Assembly: GCF_900240265.1 (NCBI RefSeq)
Contig: NZ_LT964740.1
Span: 119,481-183,480, forward strand
Direction of reading: 5' to 3'
DNA length: 64,000 nucleotides
DNA from: Galactobacillus timonensis
GTDB lineage: Bacteria; Bacillota_I; Bacilli_A; Erysipelotrichales; Erysipelotrichaceae
A program made the position numbers and the translations under genes. Shown here piece after piece: positions 39,993 to 48,666 of the stretch; position 1 is the stretch's first letter; every line of letters begins with the position of its first letter. Below the pieces are notes generated by a model. The model was not told the DNA's origin and did not search any database. It worked only from the letters and a program-made list of their open reading frames with translations.

Positions 39993-41563
39993 TTCTTCGC
40001 CTCCGCAATATGGTTCAGCAGAATTGCCGTCAACAATGCCGCAAACACCGTCGTCACAAACTGATCCAACATATGTCCGGAGAGATACGCCGAACCCATA
40101 CCGGCACCCAGCGATACGGCAAGAATCACATTCTCCAGCGTCAGCATTTCCCGGTGATACTTCAAAAACATCACCACGCCATACAGGACCAGCGCCACCC
40201 ACGGCCCCAGCAAAAGCAGTTCACCGGCATACCCCAGCAGATATACCTGCATCACAAAGTCACGCTCCAGAACGATGGAGCCGGCATTGAAGGTACTGTA
40301 GCCCATGCCGAGAATCTTTTCCGCCGAAGTCAGATTCTGATATTTGTACTTCGTGAAGATCGTCTCGATCTGACGGCCGTTGACACGGTCATAGACATCC
40401 ATGTTCATGACATCGACCCAGAACTTCGGATCGTGCTGGTAGCTGTAGTACTTCGTATAGTACTGGCTCGGAACCGACTGGATATAGCGGCCATTGATGC
40501 CGTACGCCTCAAACATGAACACGTAGAAATTGATATATTCCGGCGTACCCGGAATCAGGTCCTTCGCCTCTTCCATGCGGGCAAGGCTCTCGGCCGCAAT
40601 GCCGTTGTGCAGCAGCGCCGTATCATTCACCGCATCGACGTGCTGGTTCTCTACGGCCGGCGTCCTTGGCAGAAGCAGAGCGAACACTGCAAGCGCCGCA
40701 AGACATCCAATCACAACGTTCCCTGCCATCTTTGCCTTATGAGCGAAAAGATGATCCAGCGCATAAAGCACCAGGAACAGGCCAGGAACAACGACGGCGC
40801 CATACGTCGCCACCCGCGTTGCCAGCATCTGCATTGCAAAGCTCTGCACCACGATCAGGATAAAGATGTTCCGCTTCTCCTTCTTCGTTTCGGAAATGGA
40901 GAAGAAGTAGTACAGCAGCGGCAGAATCATGAACAGCAGAATGCCGATCGTATTGCCCTCATTGAAGAAGAACTTCGAAGCCAGGGTCCGCGGATGATAC
41001 CACTGATAGATATCGTCAAACCACGTAAAGATATTGCCTACCGTATTTCCATAGTACGTACTGACACCGAACACATAGAGATCGCCAAGCACAATCGGAA
41101 CCGAAATAATGCCGCTCTCAAAGAGCACCATGTTCTTCAGCTCCTTCATCGAGAAGTGCTCATGATAGATCGCGTAGATGAACACAACCGGCGCCAGCAG
41201 CGTCAGGCAGTATGTCAGCTCTCCCCAGCGGCTGTACTGAAAGTTATCTGTAAAGTCGAGCCGCTCTACCAGCCCCGCCGCCTGCTTGTCATGGAGATAA
41301 AAATAGACGGCAAAAAGAACGGCATAGATACCGGCCAGGATGCCGGTCCGCTTTTTGTTTTTGTCGTGGATAAAATAGGCCGCAATGATCAGCACCGGCA
41401 GAATCACAAAGCGCATCACGGTCGAAGGACGCGGAAGCCCGTACTGATTCAGCCAGTCATACACCAGATAATCCAGGTCAATCAGCGGCTGAATCGTAAT
41501 CAGGATCAGGATCAGCCGATGAAGCCATGTCTCCTGTGTCGTAAATGTTTTTTCCTTATCCAT
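39980..41563 (-). CDS. Wzy/O-antigen-ligase-like polysaccharide polymerase
   Basis: 527 residues with about twelve membrane helices. A large outer loop of about 130 residues lies between HKAKMAGNVVIGCLAALAVFALLLP and YLLGYAGELLLLGPWVALVL, the layout of O-antigen ligase/Wzy proteins, in which this loop carries the active site. The loop contains FMFEAYGINGRYIQSVPSQYY and GMGYSTFNAGSIV. It should polymerise or ligate lipid-linked repeat units outside the membrane. No flippase gene is visible in this operon. Confidence 0.75.
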   Translation of the reverse strand: MDKEKTFTTQETWLHRLILILITIQPLIDLDYLVYDWLNQYGLPRPSTVMRFVILPVLIIAAYFIHDKNKKRTGILAGIYAVLFAVYFYLHDKQAAGLVERLDFTDNFQYSRWGELTYCLTLLAPVVFIYAIYHEHFSMKELKNMVLFESGIISVPIVLGDLYVFGVSTYYGNTVGNIFTWFDDIYQWYHPRTLASKFFFNEGNTIGILLFMILPLLYYFFSISETKKEKRNIFILIVVQSFAMQMLATRVATYGAVVVPGLFLVLYALDHLFAHKAKMAGNVVIGCLAALAVFALLLPRTPAVENQHVDAVNDTALLHNGIAAESLARMEEAKDLIPGTPEYINFYVFMFEAYGINGRYIQSVPSQYYTKYYSYQHDPKFWVDVMNMDVYDRVNGRQIETIFTKYKYQNLTSAEKILGMGYSTFNAGSIVLERDFVMQVYLLGYAGELLLLGPWVALVLYGVVMFLKYHREMLTLENVILAVSLGAGMGSAYLSGHMLDQFVTTVFAALLTAILLNHIAEAKKCHR

Positions 41564-41575
41564 TCCGTCACCATC

Positions 41576-42739
41576 CTAGAGCACATCCATGAACTGCTGC
41601 AGCACCTCATCGTTGGGATACGTATATCCCGCCAGTGCCTTCTTCATTTCTTTCAACCGGTCCGGATTGCTCAGAGCCTCAATCAGCCCGTTGTTCAGCC
41701 CTTCCTGACTGTTCTCCACAACCCAGCCCTCATCCGGCTTTGTAATCTGTTCCCGCGCACCCGACACATCCGTCGAAAGCACCGGCGTACCGACGATCAG
41801 CGATTCGCTGATCACGGTCGCAAACCCTTCGTAGAGACTTGGCAGAACAAACAGATCCGCCTTCCTCATCGCACCGTAGGGATTGGCCATATAGCCAAGA
41901 AAGACGACGTTGTCCATCTTCAAATCGGAAACGATCTTTCGAAGCTTTCCTTCCTCTTCGCCACCGCCCACAAGATATAGCGTATGCGCATAGCCGGCTT
42001 TGGTGGCCTCGTGGCTTGCATACAGCAAACGGTCCACCGCCTTCTGGGGATGAAAGCGGACCACCGAAATCAGATTCGGCGAAGAGGAATCCTGAATGGC
42101 TTTCCCATCCGGATCCTCAGCCAGCTTCCGCTCAATGGAAGCCGTATCCATCAGATTGTGGATCGTCACGCTGTTGCGCACCTTGAACACGGTGTTATAG
42201 GCGATCATCGCCTGCGTACTGTCCGCAATGTTCAGATCAATGCTGCGGAGGGCCTGCTTCACCAGAGGCATATGGTTTCTGGAATAGTTGCACACACTGT
42301 AGTCGGTCAAAACCCAGTTGATCTTCCGCCTGCTGTCGCCGCTTGCGGTAAAGATGGTACAGAAGCCTTCCTTCGCCGCCACTTCGACATCGTACTGCTT
42401 CGTCAGGATCTTTTTTCTTTCGCGGCGGATCTTGGGGATAATGAGCCGCGTCTTCATATAGAACAATAGACGCAGTTTCTTGAACAGCTCCTTCCAGTCT
42501 CTTGAGGCCCAGATCATGTCCAGCGACTCATCAACCGGCGTAAAAAAAGGTGTCCCTTCCAGCACATGTACCCCCTGGGGCACCTCTTCCAGCAGCATTC
42601 CACGCTTATGAAGAATCAGAAGATCAATCTCGTAGCGATCCTTCGGCAGCGCCGCCATCAGCGTATTTAAAACGCGGGCAACACCGCCCATCCGCATCTC
42701 ATCGTTAACGAATAATATGGTCCTCTTCTCATTTTCCAT
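41576..42739 (-). CDS. Glycosyltransferase family 4
   Basis: 387 residues. TILFVNDEMRMGGVARVLNTLMAALP is the N-terminal acceptor loop. LISVVRFHPQKAVDRLL and the donor-site motif LPSLYEGFATVISESLIVGTPVLSTDVSGARE (E-x7-E) identify a retaining GT-B enzyme. It probably adds a sugar to the lipid-linked repeat unit. It overlaps the upstream GT2 gene by 11 bases. Confidence 0.92.
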   Translation of the reverse strand: MENEKRTILFVNDEMRMGGVARVLNTLMAALPKDRYEIDLLILHKRGMLLEEVPQGVHVLEGTPFFTPVDESLDMIWASRDWKELFKKLRLLFYMKTRLIIPKIRRERKKILTKQYDVEVAAKEGFCTIFTASGDSRRKINWVLTDYSVCNYSRNHMPLVKQALRSIDLNIADSTQAMIAYNTVFKVRNSVTIHNLMDTASIERKLAEDPDGKAIQDSSSPNLISVVRFHPQKAVDRLLYASHEATKAGYAHTLYLVGGGEEEGKLRKIVSDLKMDNVVFLGYMANPYGAMRKADLFVLPSLYEGFATVISESLIVGTPVLSTDVSGAREQITKPDEGWVVENSQEGLNNGLIEALSNPDRLKEMKKALAGYTYPNDEVLQQFMDVL

Positions 42740-43700
42740 AAAGCTTTAAAACCCGTTCGTATTTCCCCTTCGCAAGTTCCTTCCAGATCAGCTTCTTCTT
42801 GAAGCCGGCGTTGACATAATACGGATCCCGGCGATAGTCCGGATACACCTCCTTCAGACGCTTCATATTTTCTTCCAGCATCGCCAGCTGTGTCTTGCGA
42901 TCGTCGCCATCCTTGATCTTGAGGGTAATCGCATCCAGCGCATGAATGATGTAAAGATGATTCAGCTCCTCGAGAATCTCCGCCTCATTGCCATGATCCT
43001 CCACATACTTCTTCACGCGGCCGATCGCATCATAAATATCAAAAAGCCCGTCGTTCAGCGTGTGGCGGATACTGCCCGAACGCTGCCGGTAATAATACAG
43101 CGGCTCATTGACCTTGGCCACACTTTCCGCCTTGTAGATAATGGCAGGCATCGTTGCCAGATCCTCATACAGCTTCCCGTCCGGAAACGGAAGATCCTCA
43201 AAGAGAGACTTCCGGCAGAGCTTGTTGCAGGCACTGTTATTGATCAATACCAGCTTCGGATAGACACGGGCACTGGTATGGCTGAAGGATCCGCCCGAAG
43301 AATCTTCCACATGTCCATCCTCATAGTGATATTCAAGATCACATACCGAAACGTCATAGTCCCCGCTCTCAAACGGCTTCTCCAGCTTCTCAAGAAATCC
43401 GGGTGCCACCGTATCGTCCCCATCGACACAGGCGATTAACTCACCCGTCGAAGCCGCAATGCCCGTATTGCGCGCATGGGCAAGGCCGCCGTTTTCTTCA
43501 TGAATCACATGGATCCGGCTGTCCTTTTCGGCATATTCATCCAGAATCTTTCCGCTGCCATCCGTACTTCCATCATCGACAGCGACAATCTCAAAGCCGG
43601 ACAGGGTCTGTGCCAGCAGACTATCCAGGCACTCTTTGACATAGAGTTCAACATTGTACACAGGTACAATGACACTGACCTTCTTCATCGCTTCACTCAT
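42729..43700 (-). CDS. Glycosyltransferase family 2
   Basis: 323 residues. VSVIVPVYNVELYVKECLDSLLAQTL, VAVDDGSTDGSGKI, NGGLAHARNTGIAAS and the metal site ACVDGDDTVAPGF define the inverting GT-A fold. The C-terminal half has the LYYYRQRSGSIRH segment common in capsule GT2 enzymes. AGAGG precedes the ATG, with a second Met four codons in. It follows the SGNH partner gene by 10 bases. Confidence 0.93.
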   Translation of the reverse strand: MSEAMKKVSVIVPVYNVELYVKECLDSLLAQTLSGFEIVAVDDGSTDGSGKILDEYAEKDSRIHVIHEENGGLAHARNTGIAASTGELIACVDGDDTVAPGFLEKLEKPFESGDYDVSVCDLEYHYEDGHVEDSSGGSFSHTSARVYPKLVLINNSACNKLCRKSLFEDLPFPDGKLYEDLATMPAIIYKAESVAKVNEPLYYYRQRSGSIRHTLNDGLFDIYDAIGRVKKYVEDHGNEAEILEELNHLYIIHALDAITLKIKDGDDRKTQLAMLEENMKRLKEVYPDYRRDPYYVNAGFKKKLIWKELAKGKYERVLKLYGK

Positions 43701-43710
43701 TCTTCATCCT

Positions 43711-45165
43711 CTAATCCGCATAGCTGCAGTTCCAGCCATCGCAGCCGTTTTTCCAGAACCAGCGGCTCACATAGTCGATGCCGATGGCATTGGTCCAGGA
43801 CAGATCGTCGCCCCCGAACACCAGTTGCATCTCGCCATTGGAATTAACTGCCGCACCATCCAACAGAATAGCATCTTCCGAAAAAGATAGCGAATGCCCG
43901 TTGAGCTCCATGTCAAACGGCTCATCGCTTTCCCTGACCAGTTGTCCATTCTGTACCACCGCATAATAACCGGTGCGATAGTCGTTGACAAAGTCCTTGG
44001 TAAAGCCGATCGCATTCAGGGCCGCCGCCTCATCTTCCGGTAGTCCATGACGCCGGTTGGCGCCAAAGCGCAGCAGCACCGTACATGGAAAGTACTTCGC
44101 ATCATCCAGCAGCGTATAGACGTTGATATTGGTCTCATTCATCAGACTCCAGGCATTGGTCCGGTTCATCTGATACACAAGACCATCATAGACCGCATTG
44201 TACGCCGACGCCTTTACAATGTTATTGTCCAGCGCAAATTTGGCATAGTCACGGGTCACGATATCGGCTCCCCAGCTGTTGTTGTGGGCCGTATCTCCGT
44301 TCATATCGAGGAACCAGTGATTTTCAGAGTCCGCGATCTCATCGATGAAAGAGATTCCCTTCTGATCGAGATACTTCCATACCGCCGCCTTTTTATTGGT
44401 ACTGTCCTGATCCATCAGAAACGGAGCGCAGGTAAATACCGGCACAGCACCGTTGGAGCGGCAGAGCGTAATGATATCATCGATTTCCTTCTTCTCCCGG
44501 CTGCTCAGCTCAACATTCTCTGTCACATCCAGAATTGCCAGCGGCGTATAGATGAGGTTCGTCGGCTCCATGCGTACATAGCCGAGTTCCCCGTTGATAT
44601 CCGTCGATGGCTCTGCATTTTTTTCAATGGACTTGAGATCGAGAAGATCCATATCCCGCCAGCGGTCATGATTCATATACAGATCAAACCGGTACATGAG
44701 ACGGGTCGTTTCATCGAGCTTTACGGCCCCTTTGAGCATCTCGTCCCGGTTGGCATCGGATAACATGTCGCCGGCAATATAGTAAACCTCGTTGGCGTAG
44801 CAGTTGGAGCTCTGCGGCAGAAGTGTATAGATATCGATGTAGACAAGCTTCGGCGACTGGTGTTCGAACGCTTCCTTAATGATCCAGTAACTTGCATCAA
44901 AGGGCTGACACACGCTGGCAAACACATAGGAATAGGCACCGGTCATTGCATAATAGACGCCCGGATTGAACGCATACTGCATATGCGAAGAGCCAACCGC
45001 AAGCACCTGTACCGTATCTGCCGGCAGATTGCGGAACGCGTCTCCCTGCGTATTGCGGTTGACACGGAAATACGGCGTCAGAAAGCACCAGCAGCTCACA
45101 AAGAGAGATGCCGCCAGCACCACATTCAACAGGAGATGGAGGATGTTCAAAATGACTTTCTTCAT
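43711..45165 (-). CDS. SGNH/DltD-like membrane-anchored partner of an MBOAT acyltransferase
   Basis: The start at 45165 (MKKVILNILHLLLNVVLAASLF) has AGAGG upstream and lies one base after the MBOAT stop. 484 residues. One N-terminal helix anchors an outer domain beginning VQVLAVGSSHMQYAFNPGVYY, the GDS/SGNH block I with its catalytic Ser. WFLDMNGDTAHNNSWGADIVTRDYAKF is the late block, where a D-x-x-H pair would be expected (here D and H are near NGDTAHN). Such proteins accept an acyl group from MBOAT and pass it to an exported glycan. Confidence 0.8.
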   Translation of the reverse strand: MKKVILNILHLLLNVVLAASLFVSCWCFLTPYFRVNRNTQGDAFRNLPADTVQVLAVGSSHMQYAFNPGVYYAMTGAYSYVFASVCQPFDASYWIIKEAFEHQSPKLVYIDIYTLLPQSSNCYANEVYYIAGDMLSDANRDEMLKGAVKLDETTRLMYRFDLYMNHDRWRDMDLLDLKSIEKNAEPSTDINGELGYVRMEPTNLIYTPLAILDVTENVELSSREKKEIDDIITLCRSNGAVPVFTCAPFLMDQDSTNKKAAVWKYLDQKGISFIDEIADSENHWFLDMNGDTAHNNSWGADIVTRDYAKFALDNNIVKASAYNAVYDGLVYQMNRTNAWSLMNETNINVYTLLDDAKYFPCTVLLRFGANRRHGLPEDEAAALNAIGFTKDFVNDYRTGYYAVVQNGQLVRESDEPFDMELNGHSLSFSEDAILLDGAAVNSNGEMQLVFGGDDLSWTNAIGIDYVSRWFWKNGCDGWNCSYAD

Positions 45166-45166
45166 T

Positions 45167-46546
45167 CTAGAACCTCTCATAGACAAAGTCTGCCGGATGA
45201 ACGCCGGGGCCGTAGTTTCCAAACACGATCGCAGCCGCAATCATTACCGCATACACCGCCCAGCGCAATACAATGTTCCACCGCATGAACTTTTCACTCA
45301 TCTCAAAGAAATACCGCAGAACATCGGTCACAACAATGACGGCAATCAGTGCAAGACAGACAATTCCCTGCGCCGCACTGAGACCTGCCGCCTCAAAGGA
45401 AACCGCAAAGCCAGCGCCGTCAAATACCGTAGCCATCCGTGAAAACACATCGAGCGCCGAAGAAAAGAAGAATACCCAGAGCGCAAGAACCAGACCGTCG
45501 TTGATCACGATGCCGAGAAGCTTTCCAATAACGAGAACTGCCTTCGGCGCCTTCTGAAACAGCCAGGCGATCAGATTATCTATGACGCAGACGATGCCGC
45601 AGCCAAGCCCCCAGATCACAAACATCAGCGTATTGCCATGCCAGATTCCCGACACAAGGAATACGATCAGAATGTTCAGCTGCTTGCGAAGGAAGCCCTT
45701 CCGGCTGCCGCCGAGAGGAATATAGACGTAATCGCGCAGCCAGCTGCCAAGCGAAATGTGCCAGCGGCGCCAGAACTCGTTCATCGACGAAGAAAGATAG
45801 GGTGCACGGAAATTGGCATCCAGCCGGAATCCCAGCAGACGCGCCGTACCGATCGCGATGCTGGAGTAGGCATCAAAGTCCGAATAGAGATAAAGCCCGT
45901 ACAGAACGACGCCGAACACCGTATTCCAGCCGCTCAGGGAAGGATCCAGAAACGCCGCATAATACTGGGCAAGCGTCCCGGAAATCACAAACTTCTCAAA
46001 GGCGCCGAAAAGAACCAGTGCAGCGCCCCGCATCGTATCACGGTACTCAAATACAAACGGCTGCGAAAGCGAATCGAAAAACGGCTGTGCCCGATGGATC
46101 GGACCTGCAGTAAATACCGGAAAAAAACAGAGATAGTCAAAGAGATAAACAGGATTGGCATGAAACTCCGCCTTCTTACCGATGTGATCCGCAAGATAGG
46201 ACAGCGCCTTGAAGGTATAGAACGATATTCCCAATGGCATCAGGAATCCGACCGACGGCAGATAGTACTTGTAAAGCGCCAGTACCACAATCGCAAAGCC
46301 GATCCCGATGCCGTCAAACACCTTCCGCTTCTTTGTCTTTTCTGCAATCAGCGAACAAAGATAAACAACACCCGTCAGGATCAGTACATAAGCCCAGTCC
46401 TGTACCCTTGCCCGTAGAAGATAGAGAAAGACAGCGTTGCATGCCGCGATGAGATACGGCCGCGTACGCTTTGAAAAGACCCACGAAAACACCGAGGATC
46501 CAAGGATCAGTTCAAGATAAGGAAGCGAAAGAAGGTTCATGACCAC
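45167..46546 (-). CDS. MBOAT O-acyltransferase (AlgI/DltB/PatA type)
   Basis: 459 residues, about ten membrane helices. VFTAGPIHRAQPFF, LYLYSDFDAYSSIAIGTARLLGFRLDANFRAPY, SMNEFWRRWHISLGSWLRDYVYIPLGGSRKG and LVSGIWHGNTLMFVIWG are the MBOAT signatures, including the catalytic His of SGIWHG. It carries acyl groups (usually acetyl) across the membrane to its SGNH partner encoded next. The gene starts at GTG 46546 with AAAGGA upstream, or at the ATG two codons later. It overlaps the HAD gene by 10 bases. Confidence 0.93.
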   Translation of the reverse strand: MVMNLLSLPYLELILGSSVFSWVFSKRTRPYLIAACNAVFLYLLRARVQDWAYVLILTGVVYLCSLIAEKTKKRKVFDGIGIGFAIVVLALYKYYLPSVGFLMPLGISFYTFKALSYLADHIGKKAEFHANPVYLFDYLCFFPVFTAGPIHRAQPFFDSLSQPFVFEYRDTMRGAALVLFGAFEKFVISGTLAQYYAAFLDPSLSGWNTVFGVVLYGLYLYSDFDAYSSIAIGTARLLGFRLDANFRAPYLSSSMNEFWRRWHISLGSWLRDYVYIPLGGSRKGFLRKQLNILIVFLVSGIWHGNTLMFVIWGLGCGIVCVIDNLIAWLFQKAPKAVLVIGKLLGIVINDGLVLALWVFFFSSALDVFSRMATVFDGAGFAVSFEAAGLSAAQGIVCLALIAVIVVTDVLRYFFEMSEKFMRWNIVLRWAVYAVMIAAAIVFGNYGPGVHPADFVYERF

Positions 46547-47094
46547 GGATTCCTTTCATCGCCATGCACAAGATACGCATGTGCCGCAAGCCCTGCCAGC
46601 GGCGCATCCGAACGGGAGTCGCTGTAAAAGGAATCAATCGGCGCATCGCCATAGACTTCGCGATAGCGCCTGACCTTTTCTTCGCCATGGCAGTTGAGGC
46701 CGCTGTATTTTCCGTTCCCTGGATCAACGACCGAAGCCATGACATGATGAATGCCGATCTTGTCACAGAAGCTTTTGATCAGAAACTCAGGCGAAGCGGA
46801 GATGACAACGTCATCCTCCTTCTGCTGCTCGAGATACCACTTCTTAACATGATCGAGATGCGATGACGTATATTCATCCACAAAGCGGTCCATATCCCTG
46901 ATGAAGACAAACATATGATAAAGATTCTGCTTGAATGTCAGCTTTTTCATCAGATGCAGGCCGTAAAGCAATCCGCACACAGCGGTGCGCGGAAGACTCA
47001 GCAGCGTCAGCGGCCGGTGGCCATAGGCATACAGCACCATTCCAAACGTGCTGTCGCCGCGGTAGATCGTATTGTCCCAGTCATATACATTCAT
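46537..47094 (-). CDS. HAD-IB family phosphatase
   Basis: 185 residues. Motif I is VYDWDNTIYRGDS (D-W-D-N-T), motif II VVISASPEFLI (Ser), and FYSDSRSDAPLA gives the motif IV aspartates. The alpha-helical C1 cap is between. This subgroup includes phosphoserine-phosphatase-like enzymes. Some act on lipid-linked or phosphorylated sugars in surface-glycan loci, but the substrate here is not known. It starts two bases after the DUF6056 gene and overlaps the MBOAT gene, so it is embedded in the operon. Confidence 0.85.
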   Translation of the reverse strand: MNVYDWDNTIYRGDSTFGMVLYAYGHRPLTLLSLPRTAVCGLLYGLHLMKKLTFKQNLYHMFVFIRDMDRFVDEYTSSHLDHVKKWYLEQQKEDDVVISASPEFLIKSFCDKIGIHHVMASVVDPGNGKYSGLNCHGEEKVRRYREVYGDAPIDSFYSDSRSDAPLAGLAAHAYLVHGDERNPWS

Positions 47095-47096
47095 CG

Positions 47097-48596
47097 CTAG
47101 TTCTCCGCAATTGATTGAGCTGAATAATCCTTGAGGTAATAGAAATGCAGGGTCGCATCCGGATTGAGACCGTAATAGGTCTTGAACGCCTCGTCATGGA
47201 CCGTGTCCCCGTCCACAACATCGGCAGAATGAATCGAATCCTTCGGGAAGCCGAGAATCCATGCATCGCTCACGTCCGGATTGGCCGCGTAGTAAGTCAA
47301 CTGTCCCTGCCGCTTCGTATTGATCATACCAACGGTGTGATAAAGCTGCAGATACTGAGCTCCTTCGACCGCACTCAAACAAAGCATCACCGCCAGCACA
47401 GCAGTATTCCCGCGCCGCGGGATCTCAATGCTGGAAAACAGGACCAGAATCAGCAGAATCCACAGATACACCGAATACAAGGAACTTCGGCTGTCAAAAA
47501 TCGGCGACAGCAGCATCACAAGATCCGCTCCCAGGGCACAGAGAATCAAAAAGATGCAGCGATCAGAGAACGGTGCATCCTGCCGACGGAAATAAACCAG
47601 AAGAACAAGCCCATAGAGTACGCCAAGAAAATCCAGCAGGCCAAGATTCAGAATCATGCAGATCAGAAACGGAAGCGCAAGCGGAATGGAGCGAAGCCAG
47701 GAACCGGTCCTTTTTCCCCTCAACAAAACCACCAAAGCAGCCAGCAGAAACATGACCCGCATGATGACACTGTTATTGGAAAACGTGTGTTCAAGAAAAT
47801 TCGGCCAGTTCACGGCAATCTTTTCACCGATTGAATAGGACGCAAATTCCGCATTCTCCGCCATCCGGGCATGGGCACCGGGTGACATCAGAATGATGAA
47901 GGCACCGATGACTGCAAAGACAAACGGAACAATGACCGCACGCCCAAGCCTTTGATCCTTTTTCATGACACTGTACAGCAGCAGTAAGAGATCCGCTCCA
48001 GCCATCAGGGCAGCGGCATTTTCCATGTACAGCGTGACCATCAGATTCAGCAGACACATCGCCGCATAGATCCAGCGACGGGATGACTGGGAATCCTTTG
48101 AAAGATAACGCCGCAGCAGAACAAGATCCATCAGAAACAGAAACAGCGGAACGACATAGGTCGTCCCCATCATCCAGGTATACGTCTGCATCCGCAGTCC
48201 TGCCGGCACCGAGAAAACCAGTGCAATCGCAAGAGCGGCGGATGCGGGAGGCAGGAAAGTGATTTCCGACTCTTTCGCATCCTCATTTCCCGTTGCAAGA
48301 ACGAGGAGAAGAATCAGGATTCCGGTAAACAGAAGCGGATTAAGAATGTTCCACAGCCATTTGTGAGGCGCCACCGTAAAACCCCAGAATTCGCTTAAGA
48401 TCCGGCCGGACCAGGAATGATACTGCTTGATGGTTAACAGAAACGGGTTGTTGCCGTTTCCGGAATTGGCATAAACCCAGTCGTCGCCAGCCACCGGTGT
48501 CCAGCGGGAAATCAGGACAAACACAAGAAAAAAAAGGAAGACAGCAATCCGGTCAGGAAATGGAGCGATGGATTTCCCTTTTGTTGTAGTACGCAT
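47097..48596 (-). CDS. DUF6056-type multi-spanning membrane protein, probable GT-C-like glycosyltransferase
   Basis: 499 residues with about eleven membrane helices. After the first helix comes an outer loop with an acidic pair, RWTPVAGDDWVYANSG, and HSWSGRILSEFWGF. This matches DUF6056/GtrC-like glucosyl transferases that use undecaprenyl-phosphate sugars outside the membrane. The C-terminus is a soluble tail. It is the first gene of the leftward envelope-glycan operon. Its -10 (TATAAT) lies exactly six bases before the ATG, with no ribosome site. Confidence 0.75.
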   Translation of the reverse strand: MRTTTKGKSIAPFPDRIAVFLFFLVFVLISRWTPVAGDDWVYANSGNGNNPFLLTIKQYHSWSGRILSEFWGFTVAPHKWLWNILNPLLFTGILILLLVLATGNEDAKESEITFLPPASAALAIALVFSVPAGLRMQTYTWMMGTTYVVPLFLFLMDLVLLRRYLSKDSQSSRRWIYAAMCLLNLMVTLYMENAAALMAGADLLLLLYSVMKKDQRLGRAVIVPFVFAVIGAFIILMSPGAHARMAENAEFASYSIGEKIAVNWPNFLEHTFSNNSVIMRVMFLLAALVVLLRGKRTGSWLRSIPLALPFLICMILNLGLLDFLGVLYGLVLLVYFRRQDAPFSDRCIFLILCALGADLVMLLSPIFDSRSSLYSVYLWILLILVLFSSIEIPRRGNTAVLAVMLCLSAVEGAQYLQLYHTVGMINTKRQGQLTYYAANPDVSDAWILGFPKDSIHSADVVDGDTVHDEAFKTYYGLNPDATLHFYYLKDYSAQSIAEN

Positions 48597-48602
48597 GGCT
48601 TC

Positions 48603-48659
48603 ATTATACCGTTTCCCGCCGTAAGCCGCTCAGGGAAAAGAACGGGGTTTTGCTATAAT
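48603..48659. promoter_or_regulatory. Divergent promoters of the DUF6056 and yfhO genes, both predicted leaderless
   Basis: Minus strand TATAAT (48608-48603) is six bases before the ATG at 48596. Plus strand TGCTATAAT (TATAAT at 48654-48659, extended type) is seven bases before the ATG at 48667. The region thus drives both halves of the glycan locus. Confidence 0.6.
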
Positions 48660-48666
48660 GGTGCAG

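Noticed and set aside
39965-41980. 671-codon plus-strand frame opposite the polymerase and GT4 genes
   Set aside because: It is an antisense shadow with His/Gln/Arg-rich composition typical of the reverse frame of membrane proteins. The minus-strand genes have clear motifs.
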